Under the pieces are notes generated by a model. It ran no database searches and was not told the DNA's origin. It worked only from the letters and a program-made list of their open reading frames with translations. DNA of 64,000 nucleotides from Enterocloster aldenensis (GTDB taxonomy: Bacteria; Bacillota; Clostridia; Lachnospirales; Lachnospiraceae): assembly GCF_003434055.1 (NCBI RefSeq), contig NZ_QVEX01000011.1:1-64000 (forward strand), given 5' to 3'. Position numbers and translations under genes: made by a program. Positions 52,187 to 62,503 of the stretch are shown here, piece after piece. Position 1 is the first letter of the stretch. Every line of letters begins with the position of its first letter.

Positions 52187-52565
52187 CGGTCTGCCAAAAT
52201 CCTATGCCCCTTATTCACATTTCCATGTCTCGGCAGCCCTGCTTTGCAGGGACGGCACGGTCTTTACAGGCAATAACATTGAGAATGCGTCCTATACGCC
52301 CAGCGTATGCGCTGAGCGGTGTGCATTTTTTAAGGCGGTCAGCGAGGGCAGAAGGGATTTTACGGCAATCGCAGTCTGCGGCGGGCCGGACGGGGTGATA
52401 AAGGATTACTGTGCGCCCTGCGGCGTGTGCAGGCAGGTGATGAGGGAGTTCTGCAATCCCTCCGCCTTCCGTATCCTGGTGGCAAAGAGCGCTGAGGATT
52501 ACAGGGAATATACCCTGGAGCAGCTGCTGCCGGACAGTTTCGGACCAAATGACCTGGAGAAATGA
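52152..52565 (+). CDS. cdd: Cytidine deaminase
   Basis: Deaminates cytidine and deoxycytidine to uridine/deoxyuridine. The 137-residue protein has the zinc-site motifs CAERCAF (about 55-61, with the catalytic Glu) and PCGVCRQV (about 88-95), and [10 protein letters not shown] near the N terminus. The chosen ATG follows GGGAG; the frame extends upstream only within deoC. Located between deoC and pdp, it prepares deoxycytidine for the phosphorylase. Confidence 0.96.
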   Translation: MDRQKLIQTAIDGLPKSYAPYSHFHVSAALLCRDGTVFTGNNIENASYTPSVCAERCAFFKAVSEGRRDFTAIAVCGGPDGVIKDYCAPCGVCRQVMREFCNPSAFRILVAKSAEDYREYTLEQLLPDSFGPNDLEK

Positions 52566-52595
52566 TGATCGGTGCTGTGAAAGGCGGTGGATACT

Positions 52596-53939
52596 GTGAG
52601 GATGTATGATTTAATTGAGACCAAGAAGCGGGGCGGCGCCCTTACGGAAGAAGAGATTGCCTATATGGTCAGGGGCTTTGTGGATGGCCGGATTCCGGAC
52701 TACCAGATGTCCGCCATGCTGATGGCAATTTATTTTCAGGGAATGAATGACCGGGAAATCACATATCTTACATTAGAGATGGCTCATTCCGGAGACATGG
52801 TGGACCTGTCGCCCATTGAGGGAATCAAGGTGGATAAGCACAGTACCGGCGGTGTGGGAGACAAGACGACGCTGGTTGTTGGCCCCATGGTGGCGTCCCT
52901 GGGCGTCAAGGTGGCCAAGATGAGCGGCCGTGGCCTGGGACACACGGGAGGGACCGTGGATAAGCTGGAGAGCATACCTGGGTTTAAGACAGCCATTCCA
53001 AGGGAGGAATTCTTTGACATCGTAAATGGGAACGGTATTGCCGTGATTGGACAGTCCGGCAACATGGTGCCTGCGGATAAGAAACTGTATGCGCTCCGGG
53101 ACGTGACAGCCACCGTGGACAGCATACCGCTGATTGCCTCCTCCATCATGAGCAAGAAGCTGGCTGCCGGAAGCGACAGCATCGTGCTGGATGTGAAGAC
53201 GGGCAGCGGCGCATTCATGAAGACCCTGGATGAATCCATCTGCCTGGCAAAAAAGATGGTTTCCATTGGATGCATGGCAGGGCGCAGATGCTGCGCGCTG
53301 ATTACTAATATGGATATCCCGCTGGGATACGCCATCGGCAATTCCCTGGAAATGACCGAGGCCATCCGCACCTTAAAGGGAGAGGGTCCTGAGGACCTGA
53401 CCCGCGTATGCCTGGAACTGGCGGCCAATATGCTTCATTTGGCCGGCAGGGGAACCGTGAAGGAGTGCCGTAAGATGGCGGAGGAAACCATCCATGACGG
53501 CAGCGCCCTTAAGCGCCTGGCCTTAATGGTAAAGGCCCAGGGCGGCGATGAGAGCTTCATATGGAAGCCGGAGCAGTTTGGATCCCCTGCCTGTGCATAT
53601 GAGGTCAAGGCGCCGGCACAAGGTTATATCTCCCATATGGACACAGAGGGCATCGGAACCGCCTCCGTGCTCTTAGGAGCCGGACGCAATACAAAAGAGG
53701 ACCCCATTGATTATGGGGCCGGAATCGTCTTAAAGAAAAAATACGGCGAAAAGGTAATGCCCGGGGACGTCCTTGCGGTCCTTTACGCGGACAGCATGGA
53801 GCGGATACAGGCGGGCGCGGATAAATTCCTCTCATCCTGCACCATCAGCCAGGATGCGCCGGGGCCGGAAACCCTTATATATGCAAGAGTTTCTGAATAT
53901 GAGGTGGAAAGGTTTGAGGGATTGGAAAAACTTCCATAA
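52596..53939 (+). CDS. pdp: Pyrimidine-nucleoside phosphorylase
   Basis: Phosphorolysis of thymidine, deoxyuridine and uridine to base and (deoxy)ribose 1-phosphate. The 447 residues contain the family signature KHSTGGVGDKTTL (about 80-93), SGRGLGHTGGTVDKLE (about 108-123), DVTATVDS and DVKTGSGAFMK (about 186-196). The GTG at 52596 gives the family-typical N terminus (V/M-RMYDLIE) with AAGGCGG upstream; another GTG three codons earlier is possible. Deoxyribose 1-phosphate would need a mutase (deoB) before DeoC; that gene is not in this window. Confidence 0.94.
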   Translation: MRMYDLIETKKRGGALTEEEIAYMVRGFVDGRIPDYQMSAMLMAIYFQGMNDREITYLTLEMAHSGDMVDLSPIEGIKVDKHSTGGVGDKTTLVVGPMVASLGVKVAKMSGRGLGHTGGTVDKLESIPGFKTAIPREEFFDIVNGNGIAVIGQSGNMVPADKKLYALRDVTATVDSIPLIASSIMSKKLAAGSDSIVLDVKTGSGAFMKTLDESICLAKKMVSIGCMAGRRCCALITNMDIPLGYAIGNSLEMTEAIRTLKGEGPEDLTRVCLELAANMLHLAGRGTVKECRKMAEETIHDGSALKRLALMVKAQGGDESFIWKPEQFGSPACAYEVKAPAQGYISHMDTEGIGTASVLLGAGRNTKEDPIDYGAGIVLKKKYGEKVMPGDVLAVLYADSMERIQAGADKFLSSCTISQDAPGPETLIYARVSEYEVERFEGLEKLP

Positions 53940-53957
53940 ATGTTCAGAAAAATCAGC

Positions 53958-53986
53958 TTGAAAAACGCTGATGTTTGGGGTATAAT
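53958..53986 (+). promoter_or_regulatory. Promoter of the small RNA
   Basis: TTGAAA (53958-53963), 17-bp spacer, TATAAT (53981-53986), a strong promoter with no open frame behind it before the terminator at 54199-54223. Confidence 0.75.
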
Positions 53987-53992
53987 AACACC

Positions 53993-54225
53993 AAGATAAA
54001 TGATGAACGTCTGTAATAACCTGGAATGTTCGACACTCTTACCAATTTTGAACCTACATTAGACACAAGGGATTCCAATATTTTTAAACGGATGTCAGGC
54101 CTCCTTTGAGTGGAAGGCAGAAGTTTAAGTGAGGTTGCCCACCTAGCATTGCTAGGCGTCAATAAGTAAGAGACGGCATTTTGGGGTTACAGATGATAAA
54201 AGCAGCGGTGCACCCGCTGCTTTCA
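53993..54225 (+). ncRNA. ssrS: Structured small RNA, probably 6S RNA
   Basis: About 230 nt between a strong promoter and an intrinsic terminator (AAAGCAGCGG / CCGCTGCTTT at 54199-54223), without a credible gene. The ends pair with each other in steps: CGTCTGTAA with TTACAGATG, then CTCTTAC with GTAAGAG, then AACCT with AGGTT, leaving a large internal bubble whose 3' side carries the hairpin CCTAGC-ATT-GCTAGG; GCCTCC/GGAAGGC closes the apical arm. A rod with a central bubble of this size is the 6S RNA plan (RNA polymerase inhibitor mimicking an open promoter). tmRNA, RNase P and SRP RNA landmarks are absent. Identification is by structure and size, not by a covariance search. Confidence 0.6.
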
Positions 54226-54259
54226 TTCGTTTTACTCCCCATGATACAGGAGCGGATAT

Positions 54260-56539
54260 ATGAATATGAAGAATAGGATGATTGCATGGGTGGCCGGTGT
54301 TGTTTCCATTGTCATCATACTGATGGTAATCATAGTTGCCATGGAGCCGCCAAAGGACGGAATCACCAGGGCCCAGGCGTTTAAAGCAATGGCATTGGCA
54401 GTTACCACCAAGGAGGAATGTGCCAGCCGGGAAAAGGAGCGGGGAAGCTCTTATTTTTCAGCAAAGGAAAAGGACAACTGGTTTGTCAAATATATGGATT
54501 ATCTCTACGATGAGGGATATCTGGATGAGGAGCTGACGCCGCCCACCCTTTCTGCTGCCCAGGGATACCTTACATATCAGGAAGCGGCCTTTATGGCCGG
54601 ACAGGTTTCGGGCAGGCTTAAGCTGGAGGCCGGGGCCACCAGACATAATAAGGACAGGTCATTCCCTGAAGAGGACTGGTGGAAGCTCTATGAAGGAATC
54701 AGGGCCCAGACAGACCCGGACGGGGCTGTGAAGACGGTAGACGCAGTGCTTTACGGCACGCCCTCCAACCTGCCCCAGGCTGAGAGCTGGACTGCATATA
54801 CAACCGAAGGCAATTTCGGGTTCCAGGGACTTGCCCTGGACGCGTATCTGGACTGTGAGATACGGTTCCTTGCCAGGGACGGCGAGATGATTGCCATGAG
54901 GGAATTGGTGTCGGAGGATGTGGTTTACGAAAACATATGGCTGGCTGAAACGGACGGCAGGAGCTTCAAGGCGTATCTGGGCACTGCTTACCGCGAATTT
55001 CCAGTCAGCGGGAAGCTGGGGGATGTTTCAGACATGGCAGGCAACCTGGCGGACCTTCACATGGAGGGCGGCAAGCTAAGGAAGATTACCATGAAGAAGG
55101 AACGCATCAGCGGCAAGGTGCTCTCGGTGACGGAAGACGCCATTGAGATTGAAGGATACGGTGAGATACCTGTTTCTGAGAATTTCCATGTATATAAGGT
55201 TTACGGGGATTTTAAGATATTAGGTATAAATGATATCCTGGTGGGGTATGACCTGCAGGAATTTGTGGCTGCGGACGGAAAGCTGTGTGCCGCGCTGCTG
55301 GAACGGGAATTTGACGCCAAGACCATACGTGTCCTGATCATGGATACCGGATTTAAGAACCTGTACCATCCATCGGTCAGCCTTGTGCTTAATTGTCCGG
55401 CAGAGATGGAATATGAGAACTCCAAAGGCAAGACGGAAAAGGAACGTCTGGAGGCAGGAACCGGGCTGACAATCCAGCCAGGGGATGACAGGCTTAAATA
55501 CGGCCGTATCATCCTAAACCCGGATAACCCGGACGGGGTTACAATCACCTCCATTGAGCGCAGCCAGGGGACGCCGGTCTATACCGGGAAGATGGAGATT
55601 AAGGCATGCGATGAGGGACTGGTGCTGGTCAATGACCTGTATCTGGAAGATTACCTGACCAGGGTGGTGCCCAGTGAGATGCCGCCCTCCTATGAAAAGG
55701 AGGCATTAAAGGCCCAGGCCGTATGCGCCAGGACCTACGCATACAGGCAGATCCAAGGCAATTCCTACAGCCAGTATGGCGCCCATGTGGATGACAGTAC
55801 GAACTTCCAGGTATATAATAACACCCAGGCAGATGAAAAGACCACCCAGGCCGTCAAGGAGACATACGGCAGGATGCTTTTCTATGAGGATAAGCCGATT
55901 GACGCCTTTTATTTCTCCACCTCCTGCGGCCGCACCGCAGACGCAGGCGTGTGGGGCACGGACCCGCAGAAATACCCGTATCTCCAGCCAGTGGAAGTAA
56001 AGCCGGGAAGGCAGTCCCTGGACTTAGGGGATAATGATGATTTTGATTCCTTTATAAGAAGCAGGGATGTGACGGCCTATGACTCCTCCTATGCCATGTT
56101 CCGCTGGGAGACAGATATAAGCAGCGACATGGTATCTGCCCAGATAAACGGGGCCGGGACCGTTACGGATATGACCGTCACGGGGCGGGGAGCCGGCGGC
56201 ATTGCCAGCGAACTGAGCGTGTCGGGAAGCGATGGCACAGTGACGGTCAAGGGGCAGGGCGCCATACGTTCTGCCCTGGGGAATCCGGCCCTTGTCATTA
56301 AGAAGCAGGACGGCAAGACCATGGAAGGCAGCGCGACCCTTCCAAGCGCCTTTATTTCCATAGAGAAGAGGACCGGGGAGGACGGAAAGCCATCCTTTCA
56401 CATCTATGGCGGCGGCTTCGGCCACGGCGTGGGCATGAGCCAGAACGGCGCCCAGGGAATGGCTAAGGAAGGAAAGGATTATGAATCCATCCTGAAGTTC
56501 TTTTACAGCGGGACGGAACTCAGGGAAATCGGCGGATAG
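54260..56539 (+). CDS. SpoIID/LytB-domain protein, membrane anchored
   Basis: A 759-residue protein with one N-terminal membrane anchor (residues 9-28), a long extracellular region without a family I recognise (30-430), and a C-terminal SpoIID/LytB domain (about 440-755): NDLYLEDYLTRVVPSEMP, KAQAVCARTYA (about 497-507), FYFSTSCGRTAD and GGGFGHGVGMSQNGAQ (about 715-730). SpoIID is a lytic transglycosylase in spore engulfment; LytB relatives act on vegetative wall. The length is over twice that of SpoIID, so a vegetative or accessory wall enzyme is likely. AGGAG precedes the ATG. Confidence 0.87.
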   Translation: MNMKNRMIAWVAGVVSIVIILMVIIVAMEPPKDGITRAQAFKAMALAVTTKEECASREKERGSSYFSAKEKDNWFVKYMDYLYDEGYLDEELTPPTLSAAQGYLTYQEAAFMAGQVSGRLKLEAGATRHNKDRSFPEEDWWKLYEGIRAQTDPDGAVKTVDAVLYGTPSNLPQAESWTAYTTEGNFGFQGLALDAYLDCEIRFLARDGEMIAMRELVSEDVVYENIWLAETDGRSFKAYLGTAYREFPVSGKLGDVSDMAGNLADLHMEGGKLRKITMKKERISGKVLSVTEDAIEIEGYGEIPVSENFHVYKVYGDFKILGINDILVGYDLQEFVAADGKLCAALLEREFDAKTIRVLIMDTGFKNLYHPSVSLVLNCPAEMEYENSKGKTEKERLEAGTGLTIQPGDDRLKYGRIILNPDNPDGVTITSIERSQGTPVYTGKMEIKACDEGLVLVNDLYLEDYLTRVVPSEMPPSYEKEALKAQAVCARTYAYRQIQGNSYSQYGAHVDDSTNFQVYNNTQADEKTTQAVKETYGRMLFYEDKPIDAFYFSTSCGRTADAGVWGTDPQKYPYLQPVEVKPGRQSLDLGDNDDFDSFIRSRDVTAYDSSYAMFRWETDISSDMVSAQINGAGTVTDMTVTGRGAGGIASELSVSGSDGTVTVKGQGAIRSALGNPALVIKKQDGKTMEGSATLPSAFISIEKRTGEDGKPSFHIYGGGFGHGVGMSQNGAQGMAKEGKDYESILKFFYSGTELREIGG

Positions 56540-56627
56540 GATTTGGTTGTGTTTGAAAATTGCTTCCGTCAGATGGCGGGAATGATTCTTTGGATACACC
56601 TTGGGATGGAAATGCAGTCCTCGAATG

Positions 56628-56687
56628 AAACGGGGCGGATGGCAGCGGATGGGCTTTGGCCCTGTCCGCTGCCATCCGCCCCGTTTT
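56628..56687. terminator. Very stable terminator between convergent wall-protein genes
   Basis: Perfect 22-bp stem (arms 56628-56649 and 56665-56686, core GGGGCGGATGGCAGCGGA) with an inner GGGC-TTTG-GCCC stem, then T6 on the plus strand. Transcripts from both sides meet here. Confidence 0.93.
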
Positions 56688-56735
56688 TTAAGGACGCAGC
56701 ACGTAAGGTTAAATGATTACATAATATCCGATTGT

Positions 56736-57461
56736 CTATCCCTGGACCAGAAAGACTTCTGCATTCTGGGTCCCATGCTGTCTTGTCTCGGCGTGTGTAT
56801 TGAAGAAAATGTCAATGTGGTTTCCCTTGACAGCGCCTCCCCGGTCCTCGGCCGTATAGATGACGCCGTTAATCATGACCTTAGAGCCGTAAGGGATGAC
56901 CCTTGGGTCTACTGCGATGGTGTGTCCGGCCGTGGCAATGGCGCCGGTACATGTATGGCGTCCCCAGCCTTCGGAACAGGCGCGGCAGGGGCAGTAAGCG
57001 GTAGTCTTAAAGACCCCAAGGGGCACCAGTCCCTGTGCGCCGGCAGCGCTTCCTGCCTGGGCATCCCCATTGCCGTTGGTGTATGTCCTGGGGTTGGGGA
57101 AGTCCCTTCCTCCCACTGATCCCTCCACCAGGTATATGCCGTCAGGATAAGCGCTCCAGTCCATGTTGATGGTAAAGCCGTGGCATCCATTGCCGCGGTT
57201 TTCCTTATAAAGTCCTTCCCTGTATTCCCCGGCAGATATGCGCTGGGAAAATACTTCCTCACCTGTATTTTTATTCTTGATGGTTATCATTACGTTTAAT
57301 GCGTCATCAGGGGAATCGCTGTTGTATGCCCATCCGCTGATGGTGGTGCTGTCAACTGTCTCAAAACGTCCTTTGGATACAGCTGCAAATGCCGTGACGG
57401 CAGAAGCTGCAAGTAAGCTGATGGTAAGAATGGTTCCGGTTAATAAGTGTCTCAATTTCAT
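56736..57461 (-). CDS. Secreted 3D-domain protein (wall-associated)
   Basis: A 241-residue exported protein: signal peptide residues 1-26 ending ...AVTAFA, a beta-sandwich-like region (30-125, SGWAYNSDSPDDALNV), and a C-terminal 3D domain (about 148-240) with the three aspartates in AVDPRVIPYG, AEDRGG and HIDIFF; CPCRACSEGWG adds cysteines. 3D domains are lytic-transglycosylase folds (MltA/YuiC/Sps type) that cut peptidoglycan. AGGAGG precedes the ATG. A WalR-like box lies upstream. Confidence 0.87.
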   Translation of the reverse strand: MKLRHLLTGTILTISLLAASAVTAFAAVSKGRFETVDSTTISGWAYNSDSPDDALNVMITIKNKNTGEEVFSQRISAGEYREGLYKENRGNGCHGFTINMDWSAYPDGIYLVEGSVGGRDFPNPRTYTNGNGDAQAGSAAGAQGLVPLGVFKTTAYCPCRACSEGWGRHTCTGAIATAGHTIAVDPRVIPYGSKVMINGVIYTAEDRGGAVKGNHIDIFFNTHAETRQHGTQNAEVFLVQG

Positions 57462-57527
57462 TTATTTGTTACCTCCTATTGCTCATTTAATATTCAAAAT
57501 AGTTTCTTAACATATTAATAAATTATA

Positions 57528-57544
57528 TGTAATACTTTTGTAAT
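57528..57544. promoter_or_regulatory. WalR-like box TGTAAT-N5-TGTAAT
   Basis: Exact match to the known WalR pattern (TGTWAH, 5 bp, TGTWAH) at 57528-57533 and 57539-57544, 67-83 bp upstream of the 3D gene start. On the minus strand it directly abuts a TATAAT (57527-57522), so it occupies the promoter spacer. Orientation is opposite to the gene. Confidence 0.5.
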
Positions 57545-57653
57545 ATATGAGCAATAAACAAGGTTTTATCATAATTTTCCTGTATTGTCAAGGAAATATA
57601 TGGAAATACAGGAAATTTAATGGATATAAAGCAGGAAAAACACACCATTGGGC

Positions 57654-57689
57654 AAAAAAAAGCCGCCAGCCTTTTGTGCTGGTGGCTTT
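57654..57689 (-). terminator. Terminator of the second 3D gene
   Basis: Minus-strand stem AAAGCCACCAGC / GCTGGCGGCTTT with a 7-base loop and an eight-T tail (57661-57654), 27 bp after the stop codon at 57716. Confidence 0.92.
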
Positions 57690-57715
57690 CATGCGGTACG
57701 TATGTAATGGATGAA

Positions 57716-58345
57716 TCAGTCCTCCACTAAAAATACTTCTGCGGTATAGGTGCCTTTGGCAAGGGCGTCTTCGTGGCTGCTGTAAAAGATATCAAGGATA
57801 TTGCCCTTGACAGAAGAACCTTTGTCCTCAACCGTATAGACAATCCCGTCAATCTTCAGCCTGGTGCCAAGGGGGAACAGGTCCAGATCCGCGGAAATGG
57901 TGTGGTTAGGCGTGGGGATTGTGCCGGAATAGGTAAGACCGTGTCCGTTTGAACACTTATCGCATCCGCAGTAACCCGTGATAGTGAACCTGCCCAGGGA
58001 GGTTTCCGTGGAAACGGGAGTTTCCTCCTTCTTCTCAGCTCCGGGGCCTGCATCCACGTATCCTTCCTCCGAACCGCGGCCGGCCCTGGCTTTATGGGAT
58101 GCCCCGGTGACGGTGCCATCCTGTCCTGAGCTTTGTTCTGTTTCCTTGTCCGGCGTTTCATTCTCAACAACTGTCACGTCCCTGCCAACTGCCTCTGCCG
58201 GAATCCCATCTTTGCCTGCAGCCTCATCCTTGGCAGCAGCTATATCCGGATGGGAAACCTCCTCTGCATGAGCCGGAAAGGCGGCGGTCAGGCACAGGGC
58301 GGCAACAGCCGCCACCAGGACGGTTTTTCTTATGGTATTGTGCAT
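57716..58345 (-). CDS. Second secreted 3D-domain protein
   Basis: A 209-residue protein: signal peptide (residues 1-27, ...TAAFPAHA), an acidic low-complexity linker (28-110), and a 3D domain (about 118-208) with SADLDLFPLGTRL, VEDKGSSVKGN and LDIFYSSH supplying the aspartates, plus CGCDKC. It is related to, but diverged from, the neighbouring 3D protein, with which it shares the ending TAEVFLVED/NAEVFLVQG, indicating a tandem duplication with different N-terminal parts. The ATG has GCGAGG upstream; a TTG five codons earlier is unlikely. Confidence 0.87.
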   Translation of the reverse strand: MHNTIRKTVLVAAVAALCLTAAFPAHAEEVSHPDIAAAKDEAAGKDGIPAEAVGRDVTVVENETPDKETEQSSGQDGTVTGASHKARAGRGSEEGYVDAGPGAEKKEETPVSTETSLGRFTITGYCGCDKCSNGHGLTYSGTIPTPNHTISADLDLFPLGTRLKIDGIVYTVEDKGSSVKGNILDIFYSSHEDALAKGTYTAEVFLVED

Positions 58346-58409
58346 ATATTTACCTCGCAATATTTACTGATTGTTCTGGTTCCATATGACTTTATTATAT
58401 GTATATTTC

Positions 58410-58437
58410 ATTATATTACAAAACTATTAATTGTCAA
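58410..58437 (-). promoter_or_regulatory. Promoter of the second 3D gene
   Basis: Minus strand TTGACA (58437-58432), 16-bp spacer, TATAAT (58415-58410), 65 bp before the start codon. The spacer holds TTGTAA, and TGTAACACTTGTTTAA farther up resembles an imperfect WalR repeat. Confidence 0.7.
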
Positions 58438-58626
58438 GCTGAAATGATTAAACAAGTGTTACATATCCATGAAAAGTGGGAGATATTTTACATTTTTTTG
58501 CATAAAAATAGTTAAAAGTGGGAGGCAAAATCAAATATATTGGTGTTTTTCAGGAGGGGGACTACATCATATATGTCCTGTGAAATTGGAAAAATAAATT
58601 ATAATAAAAGAATTTGGATTTATCTC

Positions 58627-58655
58627 TTGACAAATTCACTCAGAAGGAATATATT
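58627..58655 (+). promoter_or_regulatory. Promoter of hrcA-grpE-dnaK-dnaJ
   Basis: TTGACA (58627-58632), 17-bp spacer, TATATT (58650-58655). The CIRCE operator begins 15 bp after the -10 box. The rest of the gap 58438-58626 shows nothing further that I can support. Confidence 0.85.
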
Positions 58656-58669
58656 ATGGAATGTAGATG

Positions 58670-58696
58670 TTAGCACTCTTCGAAACCGAGTGCTAA
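58670..58696. promoter_or_regulatory. CIRCE operator
   Basis: Perfect consensus TTAGCACTC (58670-58678), 9-bp spacer, GAGTGCTAA (58688-58696): the HrcA binding site, at the 5' end of the heat-shock operon transcript. Confidence 0.97.
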
Positions 58697-58720
58697 TAAT
58701 TCGGAAAGGAAGGTGGACAG

Positions 58721-59773
58721 ATGCCGGTGGATGCGTTCCTGGACGACAGGAAGATGACCATATTAAAAGCGATTATCAAAACGTATCTGGAAACAGGGGA
58801 ACCCGTGGGCTCCAGGACTATTTCCAAGTATTCGGATTTAAAACTCAGTTCTGCCACCATCCGCAACGAGATGTCAGACCTGGAGGAGATGGGTTATATC
58901 ATACAGCCCCATACATCTGCGGGCCGTATTCCTTCTGATAAGGGATACCGGTTTTACGTGGACCAGATCATGTTGGAGAAGGACAGCGAGGTAACGGAAC
59001 TTAAGGAGATGATGGTCCAGAAGGTGGATAAACTGGAACTGGTCCTTAAGAAGATGGCCCAGGTACTTGCATCCAATACCAATTACGCAGCCATGATAAG
59101 CGGCCCCAGTTACCACAAGACCAAGCTTAAGTTCATCCAGCTCTCCAAGGTGGAGAAGAATAAATTGCTGGTGGTGGTGGTGGTGGAAGGAAACATCATC
59201 AAGAACACCATGGTGGATGTGTCCGACGAGCTGACCGATGATGAGCTGCTGAACCTGAACATCCTGCTGAACAGCAGTTTGAACGGACTGACCATTGAAG
59301 AGATTAATCTGGAAATCATCAGTAAGCTGAAGGATGATGCAGGTATCCACAGCCAGGTGGTGGACCTGGTGCTGGGTGAGGTGGCGGAAGCCATCCGGGC
59401 AGGCGGGGAAGACCTGCAGATATATACAAGCGGGGCAACCAACATTTTCAAGTATCCCGAACTGACAGAAGGTGAGAAAGCCAGCCAGCTGATCGGTACC
59501 TTGGAACATAAGGAAGTGCTGCAGGAGTTTGTGTCTGAAGTCAATGCAGGCGTGGAAGGTGATACGGGCATACAGGTCTACATTGGAGATGAAAGCCCGG
59601 TACAGTCCATGAAGGACTGCAGCGTGGTGACCGCCAACTATGACCTGGGCGGAGGACTTAGGGGGACCATTGGAATCATAGGTCCCAAGCGCATGGATTA
59701 TGAGAAGGTGTTAGGCACCTTGCGCACCCTGATGAACCAGCTGGATACGGCATTTAAAAAAGATGAAAGGTGA
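58721..59773 (+). CDS. hrcA: Heat-inducible transcription repressor HrcA
   Basis: Repressor of the class I heat-shock genes, binding the adjacent CIRCE. The 350-residue protein has the N-terminal winged helix (DDRKMTILKAIIKTYLETGEP, then SRTISKYSDLKLSSATIRNE at about 32-51), MGYIIQPHTSAGRIPSDKGYR (about 58-78) and a C-terminal GAF-like core ending MDYEKVLGTLRTLMNQLD. GGAAGGTGG precedes the ATG. Its activity depends on GroEL in relatives, linking operon output to chaperone demand. Confidence 0.97.
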   Translation: MPVDAFLDDRKMTILKAIIKTYLETGEPVGSRTISKYSDLKLSSATIRNEMSDLEEMGYIIQPHTSAGRIPSDKGYRFYVDQIMLEKDSEVTELKEMMVQKVDKLELVLKKMAQVLASNTNYAAMISGPSYHKTKLKFIQLSKVEKNKLLVVVVVEGNIIKNTMVDVSDELTDDELLNLNILLNSSLNGLTIEEINLEIISKLKDDAGIHSQVVDLVLGEVAEAIRAGGEDLQIYTSGATNIFKYPELTEGEKASQLIGTLEHKEVLQEFVSEVNAGVEGDTGIQVYIGDESPVQSMKDCSVVTANYDLGGGLRGTIGIIGPKRMDYEKVLGTLRTLMNQLDTAFKKDER

Positions 59774-59779
59774 TAAGCT

Positions 59780-60463
59780 GTGAGTGAAGATATGAAGGAC
59801 GAGGAGTTAAAGAAAGAAGCAGAGGCCAAGGAAGCAGAAGCCAAGGAGGCACAAGCCAACGAAGCAGGGCAGGAAGAAGCGGCGGCCGACAACGGCCAGG
59901 CGGCCTGTGACAGCACAGAGGATGCCGGATGTCAGGAAGAAGGGACGCCGGAGGAGTTTTCCGGGGATGCGCCGGAGGGCGCTTCTGCCAAGGAAGAAAA
60001 AAAGAGTTTTTTCAAAAAGAAGAAAGACCCCAGGGATGAGAAAATTGAGGAACTTACGGACCGGGTGAAACGCCAGATGGCGGAATTTGAGAATTTCCGC
60101 AAGAGAAGCGAAAAGGAAAAGTCCACCATGTACGAGATGGGGGCCCGGGATATCATCGAACGTATGCTTCCCGTGATTGACAATTTTGAGAGAGGTTTAG
60201 CTACCGTGCCGGAGGATGAAAAGGGCAGCCCCATTGCCGAGGGCATGGAGAAGATATATAAGCAGTTCCAGAAGACGCTGGAAGAAGCAGGCGTGAAGCC
60301 CATTGAGGCCGTGGGCCAGGAGTTTGACCCCAATTTCCATAACGCGGTAATGCATGTGGATGATGACAGCCTGGGAGAGAACATTGTGGCAGAGGAGCTT
60401 CAGAAGGGCTACATGTACAGGGAAAGCGTCGTAAGGCACAGTATGGTAAAAGTTGCTAACTAA
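59780..60463 (+). CDS. grpE: Nucleotide exchange factor GrpE
   Basis: Exchanges ADP on DnaK. The 227-residue protein has an unusually long acidic low-complexity head (about 1-75, EAEAKEAEAKEAQANEAGQ), the coiled-coil dimerisation segment (about 85-145, RQMAEFENFRKRSEKEK) and the beta-wing head with GVKPIEAVGQEFDPNFHNAV (about 172-191). GTG start with AAAGGTGA upstream, 6 bp after hrcA. Confidence 0.96.
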   Translation: MSEDMKDEELKKEAEAKEAEAKEAQANEAGQEEAAADNGQAACDSTEDAGCQEEGTPEEFSGDAPEGASAKEEKKSFFKKKKDPRDEKIEELTDRVKRQMAEFENFRKRSEKEKSTMYEMGARDIIERMLPVIDNFERGLATVPEDEKGSPIAEGMEKIYKQFQKTLEEAGVKPIEAVGQEFDPNFHNAVMHVDDDSLGENIVAEELQKGYMYRESVVRHSMVKVAN

Positions 60464-60522
60464 GGCATTAGGCACCTGAGCTGGTTTTCGGGCTTGGCTG
60501 GGTGGAAACATATAATACATGA

Positions 60523-62415
<1,893 letters not shown>

Positions 62416-62433
62416 TGCAAGATGAACGAAAAT

Positions 62434-62468
62434 GGGGATTAGGGGCCGGTCTTCCGGCTTCTAACCCC
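62434..62468 (+). other. Hairpin between dnaK and dnaJ
   Basis: A stem of about 15 bp with one bulge (GGGG-A-TTAG-GGG-CCGG paired with CCGG-CTT-CTAA-CCCC) and TCTT loop. Only TTTATG follows, so it is probably a partial terminator or processing site lowering dnaJ relative to dnaK. Confidence 0.6.
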
Positions 62469-62503
62469 TTTATGCAGATAAAGAGTGTTAAGAGGTAAAC
62501 AAC

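Noticed and set aside
58540..58938. 132-aa plus-strand frame spanning the CIRCE element and the start of hrcA
   Set aside because: It crosses the promoter and operator and runs out of frame into hrcA; no family resemblance.
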